A stretch of DNA of 64,000 bases from Pyxidicoccus sp. MSG2 (GTDB lineage: Bacteria > Myxococcota > Myxococcia > Myxococcales > Myxococcaceae), in contig NZ_JAPNKC010000001.1 in NCBI RefSeq assembly GCF_026626705.1, positions 5,208,001-5,272,000 on the forward strand. The letters are read 5' to 3'. The notes under the pieces were generated by a model. The model saw nothing but the letters and a program-made list of their open reading frames with translations. It did not search any database and was not told the origin of the DNA. Of this stretch, positions 26,849-35,423 are shown in pieces. Numbering within the stretch: position 1 is the first letter of the stretch; every line of letters starts with the position of its first letter. The position numbers were made by a program, and so were the translations under genes.

Positions 26849-28711
26849 TCAGTCCCGCCCCCCCAGCGTCCGGTCCAGGTTGTACGCGGCGCTGATGAGG
26901 GACAGGTGGGTGAGCGCCTGCGGGAAGTTGCCGAGCGCCTCGCCGGACATGCCCGTCTGCTCCGCGTACAGCCCCACGTGGTTGGCGTAGCCCAGCATCC
27001 GCTCGAAGGTCAGCCGCGCTTCCTCCAGCAAATCCGGCCTCGCCACGCTGGCGCGCGTCATCGCCTCCACCAGCCAGAAGCTGCACAGGTTGAAGGTGCC
27101 CTCGCGGCCAGCGATTCCGTCCAGCGTCGCGTCCACGTCGTAGCGGAACACCAGCCCGTCCGACACCAGGCCGCCCTCGGAGGGCGGACGGCGAATCCGG
27201 TCCAGCGTGGACAACATCCGCGGGTCCACCGGCGACAGGAAGAAGACCAGCGGCATGAGGAGGTTCGCCGCGTCCAGCGCCTCACGGTCATACGCCTGGA
27301 CGAAGGCCTGCCGCTGCTGGCTCCACCCCTGCGTCATGATTTCCTCGAAGATGGTGTCGCGCACCGCGAGCCACCGGGGCCGGTCCGCCGGCAGGCTGCG
27401 CTTGTCCGCGAGGCGAATCGCCCGGTCCACCGCCACCCAGCACATCAGCTTCGAGTACACGAACTGCCGCCGCCCGCCGCGCACCTCCCAGATGCCCTCG
27501 TCCGGCTGGTTCCAGTGGTTGCACACCCAGTCCACCATCCGCCGCAGGTGCCGCCAGAAGTCATACGAGATGGGCGCCACGTACTTGTTGGACAGGTACA
27601 CCGAGTCCATCAGCTCGCCGTAGATGTCGAGCTGCAGCTGGTCCGCCGCCGCGTTGCCGATGCGCACCGGCCGCGCCCCGCCGTAGCCACTCAGGTGTGA
27701 CAGCTCCACCTCGTCCGGCACGCGGCTGCCATCCAGCGAGAACATCAGCGGCAGCGGCCCGTCTCCGTACTCCGCACAGCGCGCCTCCACCCAGCGCATG
27801 AAGGCCGCCGCCTCCTGCTTGAAGCCGATGCGCATGAACGCATAGATGGTGAAGGCCGCGTCCCGCAGCCAGCAGTAGCGGTAGTCCCAGTTGCGCGTGC
27901 CGCCCGGGGACTCGGGCAGGCTGCACGTGGGCGCGGCGACAATCGCTCCCGACGGCTCGTACGTCATCAGCTTCAGCGCCAGCGCCGAGCGCTGCACCGT
28001 CTCGCGCCAGCGGCCCCGGTAGTTGCAACCCGACAACCAATGGCGCCAGTAGTCCACCGTGTCGCGGAAGAGCACCTCCGCGGACTCGTGGCTGTGCACC
28101 AATTCCTTGCATGACAGGCGCGCGCCCTCCCGCATGGAGAAGACGGCGGACTGGTTCTCATGCAGCGTGAAGTGCGCGCTGACGCCCCGGCCCTCCTTGC
28201 GCAGCGGCACCGACGAGGCCAGGGTCATCTCCAGCGACTTCGACGAGAAGCAGGCCCCGCCGTGGATGAGGCGCGTCTCGTGCGTGTCCCGCGCGTAGTT
28301 GAAGGCCGGGAAGCACTCCATCTCGAAGCGCATCACCCCGCGCACCACACGCACGCGCCGCAGCACCTCGCGCTCGTACTTCCGCCCGTGGCGCGACATG
28401 GGCATGAAGTCCACCAGCTCGCCCACGCCATCCGGTGTGTAGAAGCGCGTCACCAGCACGTTGGTGTCGGGCCAGTAGAACTGTTTCTTCATCACCCCGT
28501 CCGGCTCGGGGCAGATGCGCCAGTGGCCTCCCCGCTCCGGGTCCACCAGCGCGCCGAAGATGCTCGGGCTGTCGAAGTGGGGGAAGCACAGCCAGTCGAG
28601 CGTGCCCTCGTTCCCAATCAGGGCCACCGTGCGCAGGTCGCCGATGATGCCGTGGTCCTCAATCGCGACCCCGCCGTCCACCAGGTTGCTCTGCTGAGTC
28701 CCCGCTGCCAT
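26849..28711 (-). CDS. GH15 glycoside hydrolase (glucoamylase/trehalase-type)
   Basis: The ATG at 28711 after GAGG gives 620 residues, typical for cytoplasmic bacterial GH15. An N-terminal beta-sandwich (IEDHGIIGDLRTVALIGNEG, WLCFPHFDSPSIF) precedes the alpha6/alpha6 barrel. The substrate-site motif NWDYRYCWLRDAAFT spans N274 to T288, and GNAAADQLQLDIYGELMD and DEGIWEVRGG follow. The EGTFNLCSFWLVEA segment near residue 540 carries a candidate catalytic Glu. Family members release glucose from starch, isomalto-oligosaccharides or trehalose; motifs alone do not decide. There is no signal peptide, so it acts on internal sugar. It starts 26 bp after the glucose dehydrogenase stop, in the same operon. 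Confidence 0.92.
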   Translation of the reverse strand: MAAGTQQSNLVDGGVAIEDHGIIGDLRTVALIGNEGTLDWLCFPHFDSPSIFGALVDPERGGHWRICPEPDGVMKKQFYWPDTNVLVTRFYTPDGVGELVDFMPMSRHGRKYEREVLRRVRVVRGVMRFEMECFPAFNYARDTHETRLIHGGACFSSKSLEMTLASSVPLRKEGRGVSAHFTLHENQSAVFSMREGARLSCKELVHSHESAEVLFRDTVDYWRHWLSGCNYRGRWRETVQRSALALKLMTYEPSGAIVAAPTCSLPESPGGTRNWDYRYCWLRDAAFTIYAFMRIGFKQEAAAFMRWVEARCAEYGDGPLPLMFSLDGSRVPDEVELSHLSGYGGARPVRIGNAAADQLQLDIYGELMDSVYLSNKYVAPISYDFWRHLRRMVDWVCNHWNQPDEGIWEVRGGRRQFVYSKLMCWVAVDRAIRLADKRSLPADRPRWLAVRDTIFEEIMTQGWSQQRQAFVQAYDREALDAANLLMPLVFFLSPVDPRMLSTLDRIRRPPSEGGLVSDGLVFRYDVDATLDGIAGREGTFNLCSFWLVEAMTRASVARPDLLEEARLTFERMLGYANHVGLYAEQTGMSGEALGNFPQALTHLSLISAAYNLDRTLGGRD

Positions 28712-28737
28712 TCGAAGCCTCCTCGCCCCGCGCGTGC

Positions 28738-29829
28738 TCACCCGAAACTGATGACGTGCTTGATGCCGCCGCCACCCTTTTTGCCCATCACCACGTCGGC
28801 GAAGTCCTCGGGCGGATGGTGCGCGGTGATGAGCCGCTCCAGCCCGCCCGGCCAGCGGGCACGGAAGCGGCCGAGGTCCTCCAGCGCCATCTCGAAGTCC
28901 GAGTCCGCCGCGTTCACCGTGCCCAGCACCACCTGGTTCCGCAGCACCAGTTGCTTCAACAACGCCGCCCCGTCCAACGACAGCGCCTCCGGGTCCGAGG
29001 GCACTCCGGTGAAGACGAGGACGCCGTTGGGTGCCAGCGCCTTCAGCGTCTCGAAGGCAGCCCTGGCCACGCCCGCCGCCTCGTAGATGAGGTCCGGCGC
29101 GCCGGCCCGGCGGACCAGCTCCTCCGTGGACACCTCCTTGGAGGACAGGTAGGGCGCGCCCAGCGCCTCGGCGGAGTCCGCCTTCACGTTGGGCTTGGCG
29201 CTGCGCGAGTACACCGTGGTGGCGAAGCCCCGGCGAAGCAGCGCCATGACGCCGAGCTGCCCCACGGGGCCCGCGCCCAGCACCACCGCGCGTCCCGGCT
29301 CGGGGCGCCACGGCAGCCGCTCCTGGATGCGCTTCACCTCGCGCAGGGCCTTCTCGGCAATCGTCAGCGGCTCGGTGAGCACCGCCACCTCGCGCAGCTC
29401 CGCGGGGACGCGGTGCAGGTACGCCACGTCCTCCGTGAAGAGCTCCGAGCAGAAGCCGTGGGCCTCCTTGATGCCGCGCTCGGTGTAGTCGCCGGTGATG
29501 CAGAAGTCCGGGTGTCCGTGCCGGCACGCGGGGCAGGTGGCGTGCGGGCAGGGCCGGCGCACGCGCGGCACGACGAGGTCTCCGCGCTGGAGTCCGCGCA
29601 CGGCGTCGCCGACCTCCACCACCTCGCCCAGGCACTCGTGGCCGAGGATGAGGTACTCGGAGCCGGAGGGCGGTGTGCCGTAGGTGAACTGGAGGATGTC
29701 CTTGTCCGTGCCGCACACGCCCACCTCGCGCGTGCGCACCTTCACCTGCGTGGGGGACTGGAGCCGCGGCTCGGGAGCGTCGACGACGCGCACCTCGCGT
29801 TGCTTCGGAAAGACGGCGACGGCCTTCAT
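28738..29829 (-). CDS. Zinc-dependent glucose 1-dehydrogenase-like enzyme
   Basis: The ATG at 29829 gives 363 residues of the medium-chain dehydrogenase family. Zinc ligands include C39 in VCGTDKDIL and H64-E65 in LILGHECLGEV. The TDKDI and YGTPPSG segments resemble archaeal-type glucose dehydrogenases rather than ordinary alcohol dehydrogenases. A structural Cys cluster (CPHATCPACRHGHPDFC) and the GAGPVGQLGV nucleotide-binding loop are present. The expected reaction is glucose plus NAD(P)+ to gluconolactone. The gene leads an operon with GH15, which would supply glucose. A TGAC-N5-GTCA palindrome lies 118 bp upstream of the start. Another polyol or sugar substrate remains possible. Confidence 0.82.
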   Translation of the reverse strand: MKAVAVFPKQREVRVVDAPEPRLQSPTQVKVRTREVGVCGTDKDILQFTYGTPPSGSEYLILGHECLGEVVEVGDAVRGLQRGDLVVPRVRRPCPHATCPACRHGHPDFCITGDYTERGIKEAHGFCSELFTEDVAYLHRVPAELREVAVLTEPLTIAEKALREVKRIQERLPWRPEPGRAVVLGAGPVGQLGVMALLRRGFATTVYSRSAKPNVKADSAEALGAPYLSSKEVSTEELVRRAGAPDLIYEAAGVARAAFETLKALAPNGVLVFTGVPSDPEALSLDGAALLKQLVLRNQVVLGTVNAADSDFEMALEDLGRFRARWPGGLERLITAHHPPEDFADVVMGKKGGGGIKHVISFG

Positions 29830-29946
29830 GCGCGGGCTCCTTCGCGTGGCGGGCGCGTGTCCCTGTGTTCCTTGCAGCAGGCGCGACACGCCCGCACGGT
29901 AAGGTGGGGCGCGAGGTCCTCCGGTGCACAGCGCCCGCCCGGCCGC

Positions 29947-29959
29947 TGACCAGGGGTCA
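29947..29959. promoter_or_regulatory. Third TGAC-N5-GTCA palindrome
   Basis: TGACCAGGGGTCA lies between the divergent glucose dehydrogenase gene and the membrane protein gene at 30009. It shares the eight outer bases with the tandem operators near 26.75 kb. One such match is expected by chance in a window this size, so shared regulation is only suggested. Confidence 0.35.
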
Positions 29960-30008
29960 ACGCTCCGGGCGCGCACGAAACCGCTGCCCCCCGGGACGGC
30001 CCGGGTCT

Positions 30009-30602
30009 ATGAGGAGGGCCGTGAGCGAGCCCTCCTCCACCGCCCTCCCGTCCCTCCCGTCCGAGGAGGAGCCGCGCCGCAGCCGCTCCACCGCCATTGG
30101 CGCGGCGGCCTGCGTGCTGCTGGCGCTGCCCTTCCTCATGCTCGGCCCGTACCTGCTGGACGCGAAGGCCCGCGTGGAATTGCGCTGCGAGCCGGGGGGC
30201 CCGTGCACCCTCACCCACGCGGGCTGGCTCACGCGGGAGGAGGCGGGGCGCTTCGCGCTGGACGAAATCCAGGGCGTCCGGGTGGAGCGCACCCGCAGCG
30301 CCCGCCGCGACAGCGTCCCCATCTACCGGCCGGAATTGGAGACGACGCAGGGCCGCTTCCCCCTCTTCCACCAGTGGGCCACCGACGAAGCCGAGGCCAC
30401 GGGCGTGGAGACGCAGGTGAAGCGCTACCTCGCCGCACCCCGCGAGGCCCCGCTCGAGCTGGTGCACGATGACCGCCGCGCGTCGCTGCGCGTGGGTGGC
30501 GCCTTCACCGGCGTGGGGCTGCTGCTGCTCGCCTTCAGCGGGTGGCTGCTCGTGAGGACGCGGGCGCACCGGCGCGCGGAGCGGCTGGCGCAGGCGGCGT
30601 GA
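30009..30602 (+). CDS. Two-TM membrane protein of unknown function
   Basis: An ATG at 30009 gives 197 residues. A GTG at 30021 directly after GAGGAGGGCC is an alternative start; neither is ideally spaced. TM helices lie near residues 25-45 (AACVLLALPFLMLGPYLL) and near the C-terminus (GVGLLLLAFSGWLLV). Between them is a beta-rich region with RVELRCEPGGPCTLTHAG and LDEIQGVRVERTRS, resembling small membrane proteins with a PH-like loop domain. Family not recognised. It is divergent from the dehydrogenase operon and may share its control region. Confidence 0.6.
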   Translation: MRRAVSEPSSTALPSLPSEEEPRRSRSTAIGAAACVLLALPFLMLGPYLLDAKARVELRCEPGGPCTLTHAGWLTREEAGRFALDEIQGVRVERTRSARRDSVPIYRPELETTQGRFPLFHQWATDEAEATGVETQVKRYLAAPREAPLELVHDDRRASLRVGGAFTGVGLLLLAFSGWLLVRTRAHRRAERLAQAA

Positions 30603-30690
30603 CTCGCACGTGAGCGCCATCTCCTACCCGACACCGGCGGACGGCCCCGGGTTGGGAGTCGGGATTGCGCCCATGGTAGACAGGGAAGAC

Positions 30691-31395
30691 ATGAAAGCCT
30701 TTGTTGCCTTCCGAAGCTCGGTGCTGCTGACGCTGCTGTGTGTCCTGCCGGGCGTGGCCCTGGGAGGCGACGGGGAGGACTCCGGGTCCGACGGCGCCGG
30801 GAGCACGTTCCAGCGGCGAATCGAGCGGGCCGAGCACCTGTACGAGTCGCTCGAGTACGAGAAGGCGCTCAACTGGCTGTCCCAGGCGAAGCAGGTGGCG
30901 TCCACCATCGAGGAGCAGGTGAAGGTGGCGCTCTACCGGGGCATCGTCCTGGCCGACCTGGGCCGGAGGAAGCAGGCACTGGAGGCGTTCCGCGCCGGGC
31001 TGTCGCTCCACCCAGAGAGCGTGCTCCCCTTGCAGGTGGCGCCCAAGGTCCAGCGGGACTTCGAGTCCGTGCGCAAGCAGGTGCTGCGCAAGCTGGGCTC
31101 CACGGACTCACGCGCCCAGCGCGCTGACGCGGAGAAGCCCGCGGAGGAGCCCCTCACGGCCCCGGCGCCCCTGGCCGAGAAGCCCGCGGCTCCGGCTCCG
31201 TCCACGCCCCCTCCCGAGACGACCGAGTCGTCCACGCTCTCGAACCTGCGCTCGCGGCTGGGAGTCACGGGCGCGAAGGTGGGCAAGGACGTCGGCTCGG
31301 CCCTGGGCTCGGCCCTGGACATGGTCGTGGGCTCGGACAAGAAGCCCGCGCAGGCGGCCCCGGAAGCGAAGCCCACCGCGAAGGACGAGCCGTAG
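30691..31395 (+). CDS. Exported TPR protein with Ala/Pro-rich tail
   Basis: The ATG at 30691 after AGGGAAG opens a signal peptide (SSVLLTLLCVLPGVALGGD), so 234 residues is preferred to the longer frame. Residues about 40-135 form TPR-like helices (RIERAEHLYESLEYEKALNWL, VALYRGIVLADLGRRKQALEAFRAGLSLHPES). The tail is Ala/Pro/Lys-rich, with a Gly/Ala/Leu stretch (KDVGSALGSALDMVVGS). It converges with the kinase gene downstream (12 bp between ends). A periplasmic adaptor role is plausible. Confidence 0.7.
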   Translation: MKAFVAFRSSVLLTLLCVLPGVALGGDGEDSGSDGAGSTFQRRIERAEHLYESLEYEKALNWLSQAKQVASTIEEQVKVALYRGIVLADLGRRKQALEAFRAGLSLHPESVLPLQVAPKVQRDFESVRKQVLRKLGSTDSRAQRADAEKPAEEPLTAPAPLAEKPAAPAPSTPPPETTESSTLSNLRSRLGVTGAKVGKDVGSALGSALDMVVGSDKKPAQAAPEAKPTAKDEP

Positions 31396-31407
31396 CCCGC
31401 GCCGCCC

Positions 31408-33003
31408 TCACTCCTCCAGCAGGTTGAGCTTGAAGACGTTGGCCTCGCCGGCCTTCACCTCGATGCTCCGCGTCACCTTCTTGCCGAGCTTCGGGTTGAC
31501 GGCCGTCACGACGTAGAGGCCCTCGCGCACGTCGATGGCCTCGAACGGCGTCTCGCCGACCTTCTTCCCATCCAGGTACACGGTGGCGTACGGCCGGATG
31601 CGGAACTCGAGCGTGCCCAGGTTTCCCTTCACCGCTCGCGACGGGCCGGACTTCCGCTCCGGGGTGGACGCGGCGTTCTGCTGGGGGGCGGCAGCCTGCG
31701 GCCCACCCACTCCAGGTGCCGCCATGTCGTCATCCGCCGGGGACTCCACCGAGGCGTCGGGCGTGCCCTGCCCCTCGCCCGCCGCCGCAATCGCCTGGGC
31801 CACGGGAGGCTCATGGGCACCGGCATCCACCAACTCCGAAGCCACCTCGCCAGACTTCGCTCCGGCCGCGGTGCCAGCGACAACAGCCTCCGGAAGAGGC
31901 CTTGGAAGCACCGGCCCTGGCGTCCTCCCGAACAGCAGGTATCCGCCTCCTCCGACGAGCAGCACCGCGCCCGCCACCGCCGCCGCCGGCAGCAGCTTCC
32001 TGGGGCCTCGTGAGCGCACCACGGTGGCGTCGTCGGCTCCGTCCGGACGGCGCGGCGACGTCGCGGGCGTGGGTGCCGCCTGCGCGCCGACACCGTCCAC
32101 GACCTGCTCGACGAGCTGGGCAATCTGGTACGCCCCGACCGGGACGCCCGCGGACATCACGAAGCGGTCCAGGTCCGCCTGGAGCGCGCGGCAGTCGGGG
32201 TAGCGGGCCTCGCGGTCCTTCGCCAGCGCGGTGGCGAGGATGGACTGGAGCACGCGCGGCAGGTCCGGCCGGTAGCGCGTCGCGGGCACGGCCGTGCCGG
32301 AGACGATGGCCTGCATCATCCCCAGCTCGTTGGCGGCCTCGAACGGGAGGCGGCCGGTGAGCAGCTCGTACAGCACGACGCCCAGCGCGTACACGTCCAC
32401 CCGCCGGTCCAGCGTTTCCGCAGTGACCTGCTCCGGCGGCATGTACGCGACCTTCCCCTTCACGATGCCCGTCTGCGTGCGGTGCTTCTGCCCCGCCACC
32501 TTGGCGATGCCGAAGTCCACCACCTTCACCGCGCCCTGCCGCGACACCAGGATGTTGTCCGGGCTGACGTCCCGGTGAATCAACCCCAGCGGCTTCCCGC
32601 TGGCGGGGTCCTTGAAGTCATGCGCGAAGGCCAGGCCCTCGGCGGCGGCGGCAACCACCCGGGCGCAGATGGCGGGAGGCAGGCTCATTCCCAGCGACGC
32701 GGCCTGACGCTGCCACCGGCGCAGGTTGGGGCCGTCGATGTACTCCATGGCGAGGAAGTAGGTGCCGTCGGCCTCGCCGAAGTCGAAAATCTGCACGATG
32801 TGGGGATGGTTCAGTCCGGCGACCAGCCGCGCTTCGCCGAGGAACATCTCCACGAAGGACGCGTCCTCCACGAGGTGCGGGAGGATGCGCTTGAGCACGA
32901 GCGTCTTCTCGAAGCCCCCGGGCCCCTCGGCCTTCGCCAGGAAGACCTCCGCCATGCCCCCCACGGCCAGCTTGCGGATGAGCTGATATTTGCCCACTTG
33001 CAT
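31408..33003 (-). CDS. Membrane Ser/Thr protein kinase with PEGA-like domain
   Basis: The ATG at 33003 (MQVGKYQLIRKLAVGGMAEVF) gives 531 residues; a TTG 30 bp upstream is possible. The kinase domain is complete: glycine loop LAVGGMAEVF, VLKRIL lysine, IHRDVSPDNIL catalytic loop, DFGIAK, and PPEQ in place of APE. A Pro/Ala-rich linker, one TM helix (about 327-345) and a second linker lead to a C-terminal PEGA-like domain (YATVYLDGKKVGETPFEAIDVREG) outside the membrane. This is the standard architecture of myxobacterial Pkn kinases. The activating signal and target are unknown. Confidence 0.93.
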   Translation of the reverse strand: MQVGKYQLIRKLAVGGMAEVFLAKAEGPGGFEKTLVLKRILPHLVEDASFVEMFLGEARLVAGLNHPHIVQIFDFGEADGTYFLAMEYIDGPNLRRWQRQAASLGMSLPPAICARVVAAAAEGLAFAHDFKDPASGKPLGLIHRDVSPDNILVSRQGAVKVVDFGIAKVAGQKHRTQTGIVKGKVAYMPPEQVTAETLDRRVDVYALGVVLYELLTGRLPFEAANELGMMQAIVSGTAVPATRYRPDLPRVLQSILATALAKDREARYPDCRALQADLDRFVMSAGVPVGAYQIAQLVEQVVDGVGAQAAPTPATSPRRPDGADDATVVRSRGPRKLLPAAAVAGAVLLVGGGGYLLFGRTPGPVLPRPLPEAVVAGTAAGAKSGEVASELVDAGAHEPPVAQAIAAAGEGQGTPDASVESPADDDMAAPGVGGPQAAAPQQNAASTPERKSGPSRAVKGNLGTLEFRIRPYATVYLDGKKVGETPFEAIDVREGLYVVTAVNPKLGKKVTRSIEVKAGEANVFKLNLLEE

Positions 33004-33084
33004 GTGCCCGGGTTCTCCCAGGTTTGCCGCCAAAGGGAAATCCCTCCCCCGCCCCGGGCGCGCCGATGCCCCACGACCGCCGTG

Positions 33085-33444
33085 CTAGCTGAACACCTGC
33101 AGCATGAACCAGGCGAAGCGGGTGACGCCCAGCGCGAGCGTCACGCAGAAGGCGGCCCCGAAGCGCTCCAGGTTGAACTTGAACTGCCAGTCCAGCAGCT
33201 TCACCCCACCGAAGCCCGCCACCAGCATGCCCACGAGGATGGGCGCCACCAGCCCCGCCAGCAGGGACAGCTCGAAGGACTCGATGAGCGGCGCGGGGAG
33301 CAGCCACAGGCTGGCGCCTCCGGCCAGCACACCCAGGCCCAGGAAGAGCACCAGCCCGGCCCGGCCGAACCGGCTGTCCTTCCCGAAGACGTCCAGGACG
33401 TCGGTAGCCACGTCGCCGAGAAAGTCGGTGATGGAGCTGAACAT
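33085..33444 (-). CDS. Small membrane protein
   Basis: The ATG at 33444 follows AGGAGGGC closely and gives 119 residues. Three hydrophobic segments are visible: AGLVLFLGLGVLAGGASLWLL, LLAGLVAPILVGMLVAGF and GAAFCVTLALGVTRFAWFML. The N-terminus (FSSITDFLGDVATDVLDVFG) is amphipathic. No recognised family. It lies upstream of the kinase on the same strand (81 bp gap) and is divergent from the ABC importer. Confidence 0.6.
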   Translation of the reverse strand: MFSSITDFLGDVATDVLDVFGKDSRFGRAGLVLFLGLGVLAGGASLWLLPAPLIESFELSLLAGLVAPILVGMLVAGFGGVKLLDWQFKFNLERFGAAFCVTLALGVTRFAWFMLQVFS

Positions 33445-33666
33445 GCCCTCCTGTCTAGGACAGCCGGGCGGCCGGCGAAAGCAGCCTTCGCCCGCATCGC
33501 CACATTGCTGGTGGGAGGGGATGGGACCCGGGCACAAATGACCAGGGCCGGAACGTGATTCATCGGGCCGCAAGGGGAAGTGGGAGCGGGCGGGCAGACG
33601 GGCCGATGCCGTATCGGTCGCTCATGCCCCCTTCCCACCTGTACCCACGTGCCTAGCTTGTCGCTG

Positions 33667-34575
33667 ATGCTACGTGCGCTCCTCGGACGATGGCGAAGCT
33701 CGCTGCGCCTGCTCCGGCCGGCACATGTGGAGCCGGAGCGCGCGAAGATTTCCGTCGCCCAGCTCGGCCACCAGTACGCCAACAAGGTCGTGGCCCTCCA
33801 GAACGTGGACCTCAACGTCCGCTCGGGCGAGTTCGTCTGTCTGCTGGGACCGTCCGGCTGCGGCAAGTCCACGCTCCTCTACGCGCTGGCGGGCCAGGTG
33901 ACGCCCACCGGCGGCACCGTGCGCATCGACGGGAAGTCCATCCACGGCCCCGGGCCGGAGCGGCTCCTGATGTTCCAGGAGGCGGCCCTGTTCCCGTGGC
34001 TCACCGTGCGCGGCAACATCACCTTCGCGCTCGGCGCCAAGGGCGTGCCGCGCTCCGAGCGCCGCGAGCGGGCGGACATGTACATCCGCCGCGTGCAGCT
34101 CACCGGCTTCGAGGACACCCTGCCCCACCAGCTGTCCGGCGGCATGAAGATGCGCGCCTCGCTGGCCCGCGCGCTCGCCATGGACCCGGCCGTGCTCCTG
34201 ATGGACGAGCCCTTCGGCTCGCTGGACGCGCAGACGCGCATCCACATGCAGGAATTGCTTCAGTCCATCTGGCTGCGCACCGGCAAGACGGTGGTGTTCG
34301 TCACCCACGACGTGCACGAGGCGCTGATGCTCGGCACCCGCGTGGTGCTGATGGCGCCCCGGCCCGGCCGCGTCGTCCGGGATTTGGAGGTCCACCTGCC
34401 CATGCCGCGTCAGCCGGAGGACGCCGGGCTGAACGAGATGGTGCGGCACCTGCGGGGCCTGCTGCGCGACGTGGAGGAGCCCGCGCGCGCGGAAGCCACC
34501 ACCCGGCGGACGCCCGAGCGCACCTCCGCGCGCCACACCCTTCCCGCTGATGGAATGCCCCGCCCCGCGAGGTAG
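33667..34575 (+). CDS. ABC importer ATPase, SsuB/TauB/NrtD type
   Basis: The ATG at 33667 gives 302 residues. Walker A GPSGCGKST, Q-loop FQEAALFPW, signature LSGGMK, Walker B VLLMDEPFGSLD and switch VTHDVHEA are all intact. The sequence style (HQYANKVVALQNVDLNV, TGGTVRIDGK) is that of the nitrate/sulfonate/taurine importer family. A C-terminal Arg/Pro-rich tail of about 40 residues is extra. The permease gene begins 7 bp downstream. The LSGGMK motif lacks the usual Gln, as is common in this family. Confidence 0.9.
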   Translation: MLRALLGRWRSSLRLLRPAHVEPERAKISVAQLGHQYANKVVALQNVDLNVRSGEFVCLLGPSGCGKSTLLYALAGQVTPTGGTVRIDGKSIHGPGPERLLMFQEAALFPWLTVRGNITFALGAKGVPRSERRERADMYIRRVQLTGFEDTLPHQLSGGMKMRASLARALAMDPAVLLMDEPFGSLDAQTRIHMQELLQSIWLRTGKTVVFVTHDVHEALMLGTRVVLMAPRPGRVVRDLEVHLPMPRQPEDAGLNEMVRHLRGLLRDVEEPARAEATTRRTPERTSARHTLPADGMPRPAR

Positions 34576-34582
34576 GTGAGCC

Positions 34583-35344
34583 ATGAAGCGCTACGTCCAG
34601 AAGCTGGGCCTGTTCCTGCTGCTGCTCGGCACGTGGGAGCTGCTGACGCGGGTGGGCGTCTGGTCGCCCCACCTCTTCCCGGGGCCGCTGACGGTGGCGG
34701 AGAGCCTGGTCGCCATGGTCGCCGACGGCCGCATGGCCCAGGCCACGCTGCGCTCGCTGGGACGGCTGGGCCGCGCGTACTTCATGTCGGTGGCCATCGG
34801 CATCCCCCTGGGCCTGCTGATGGCGCGCCTGGCCTTCTTCCGCAACGCGGTGAAGCCCGTCGTCAGCGGCCTGCAGGCGCTGCCCTCCATCTGCTGGCTG
34901 CCGCTGGCGCTCCTGTGGTTCGGGCTGACGGACGCCGCCATCCTCTTCGTCGTCGTCATGGGCAGCGTGCTGTCCATCGCCATCGCCACCGAGGACAGCG
35001 TCAACGGGGTGGACCCGCAGCTGCTCCGCGTGGCCAGCACCCTGGGCGTCAAGGGCATGCGCTTCCAGTTCGGCGTCGTGCTGCCCGCGGCCCTGCCCGG
35101 CATCGTCACCGGCCTCAAGCTGGGGTGGAGCTTCGCCTGGCGCGCGCTGCTGGCCGGCGAGCTGCTCTTCGTCTCCGGAGGCCTGGGGCAGTTGCTCACC
35201 GTGGGACGCGAGCTGATGGACGTGGCCCAGGTCATGGCCGTCATGGTGGCCATCATCCTGATTGGGATGACGGTGGACCGTGTCCTGTTCCAGACGGTGG
35301 AGGGCAGGCTGCGCCGCCGCTGGGGCCTGGTGGACGCACTGTGA
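34583..35344 (+). CDS. ABC importer permease, SsuC/TauC/NrtB type
   Basis: A 253-residue integral membrane protein with about six TM helices and a good ribosome site (AGGTAGGTGAGCC). The EAA-type coupling motif ASTLGVKGMRFQFGVVLPAALPGI is present. It lies between the ATPase and the binding lipoprotein genes, completing a three-part importer for a small anion such as a sulfonate or nitrate. The substrate cannot be assigned. Confidence 0.9.
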   Translation: MKRYVQKLGLFLLLLGTWELLTRVGVWSPHLFPGPLTVAESLVAMVADGRMAQATLRSLGRLGRAYFMSVAIGIPLGLLMARLAFFRNAVKPVVSGLQALPSICWLPLALLWFGLTDAAILFVVVMGSVLSIAIATEDSVNGVDPQLLRVASTLGVKGMRFQFGVVLPAALPGIVTGLKLGWSFAWRALLAGELLFVSGGLGQLLTVGRELMDVAQVMAVMVAIILIGMTVDRVLFQTVEGRLRRRWGLVDAL

Positions 35345-35423
35345 CGCACTGGACGTAAAGCGCCCGACGCTTCGTCCTCGCGTACGTTGAAATCCCGCCC
35401 GCCCGTACCTTTCCTGGCGACGT

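Noticed and set aside
26830..26850. GC stem followed by six T on the plus strand
   Set aside because: It has an intrinsic-terminator look, but no plus-strand gene precedes it and the stem is imperfect.
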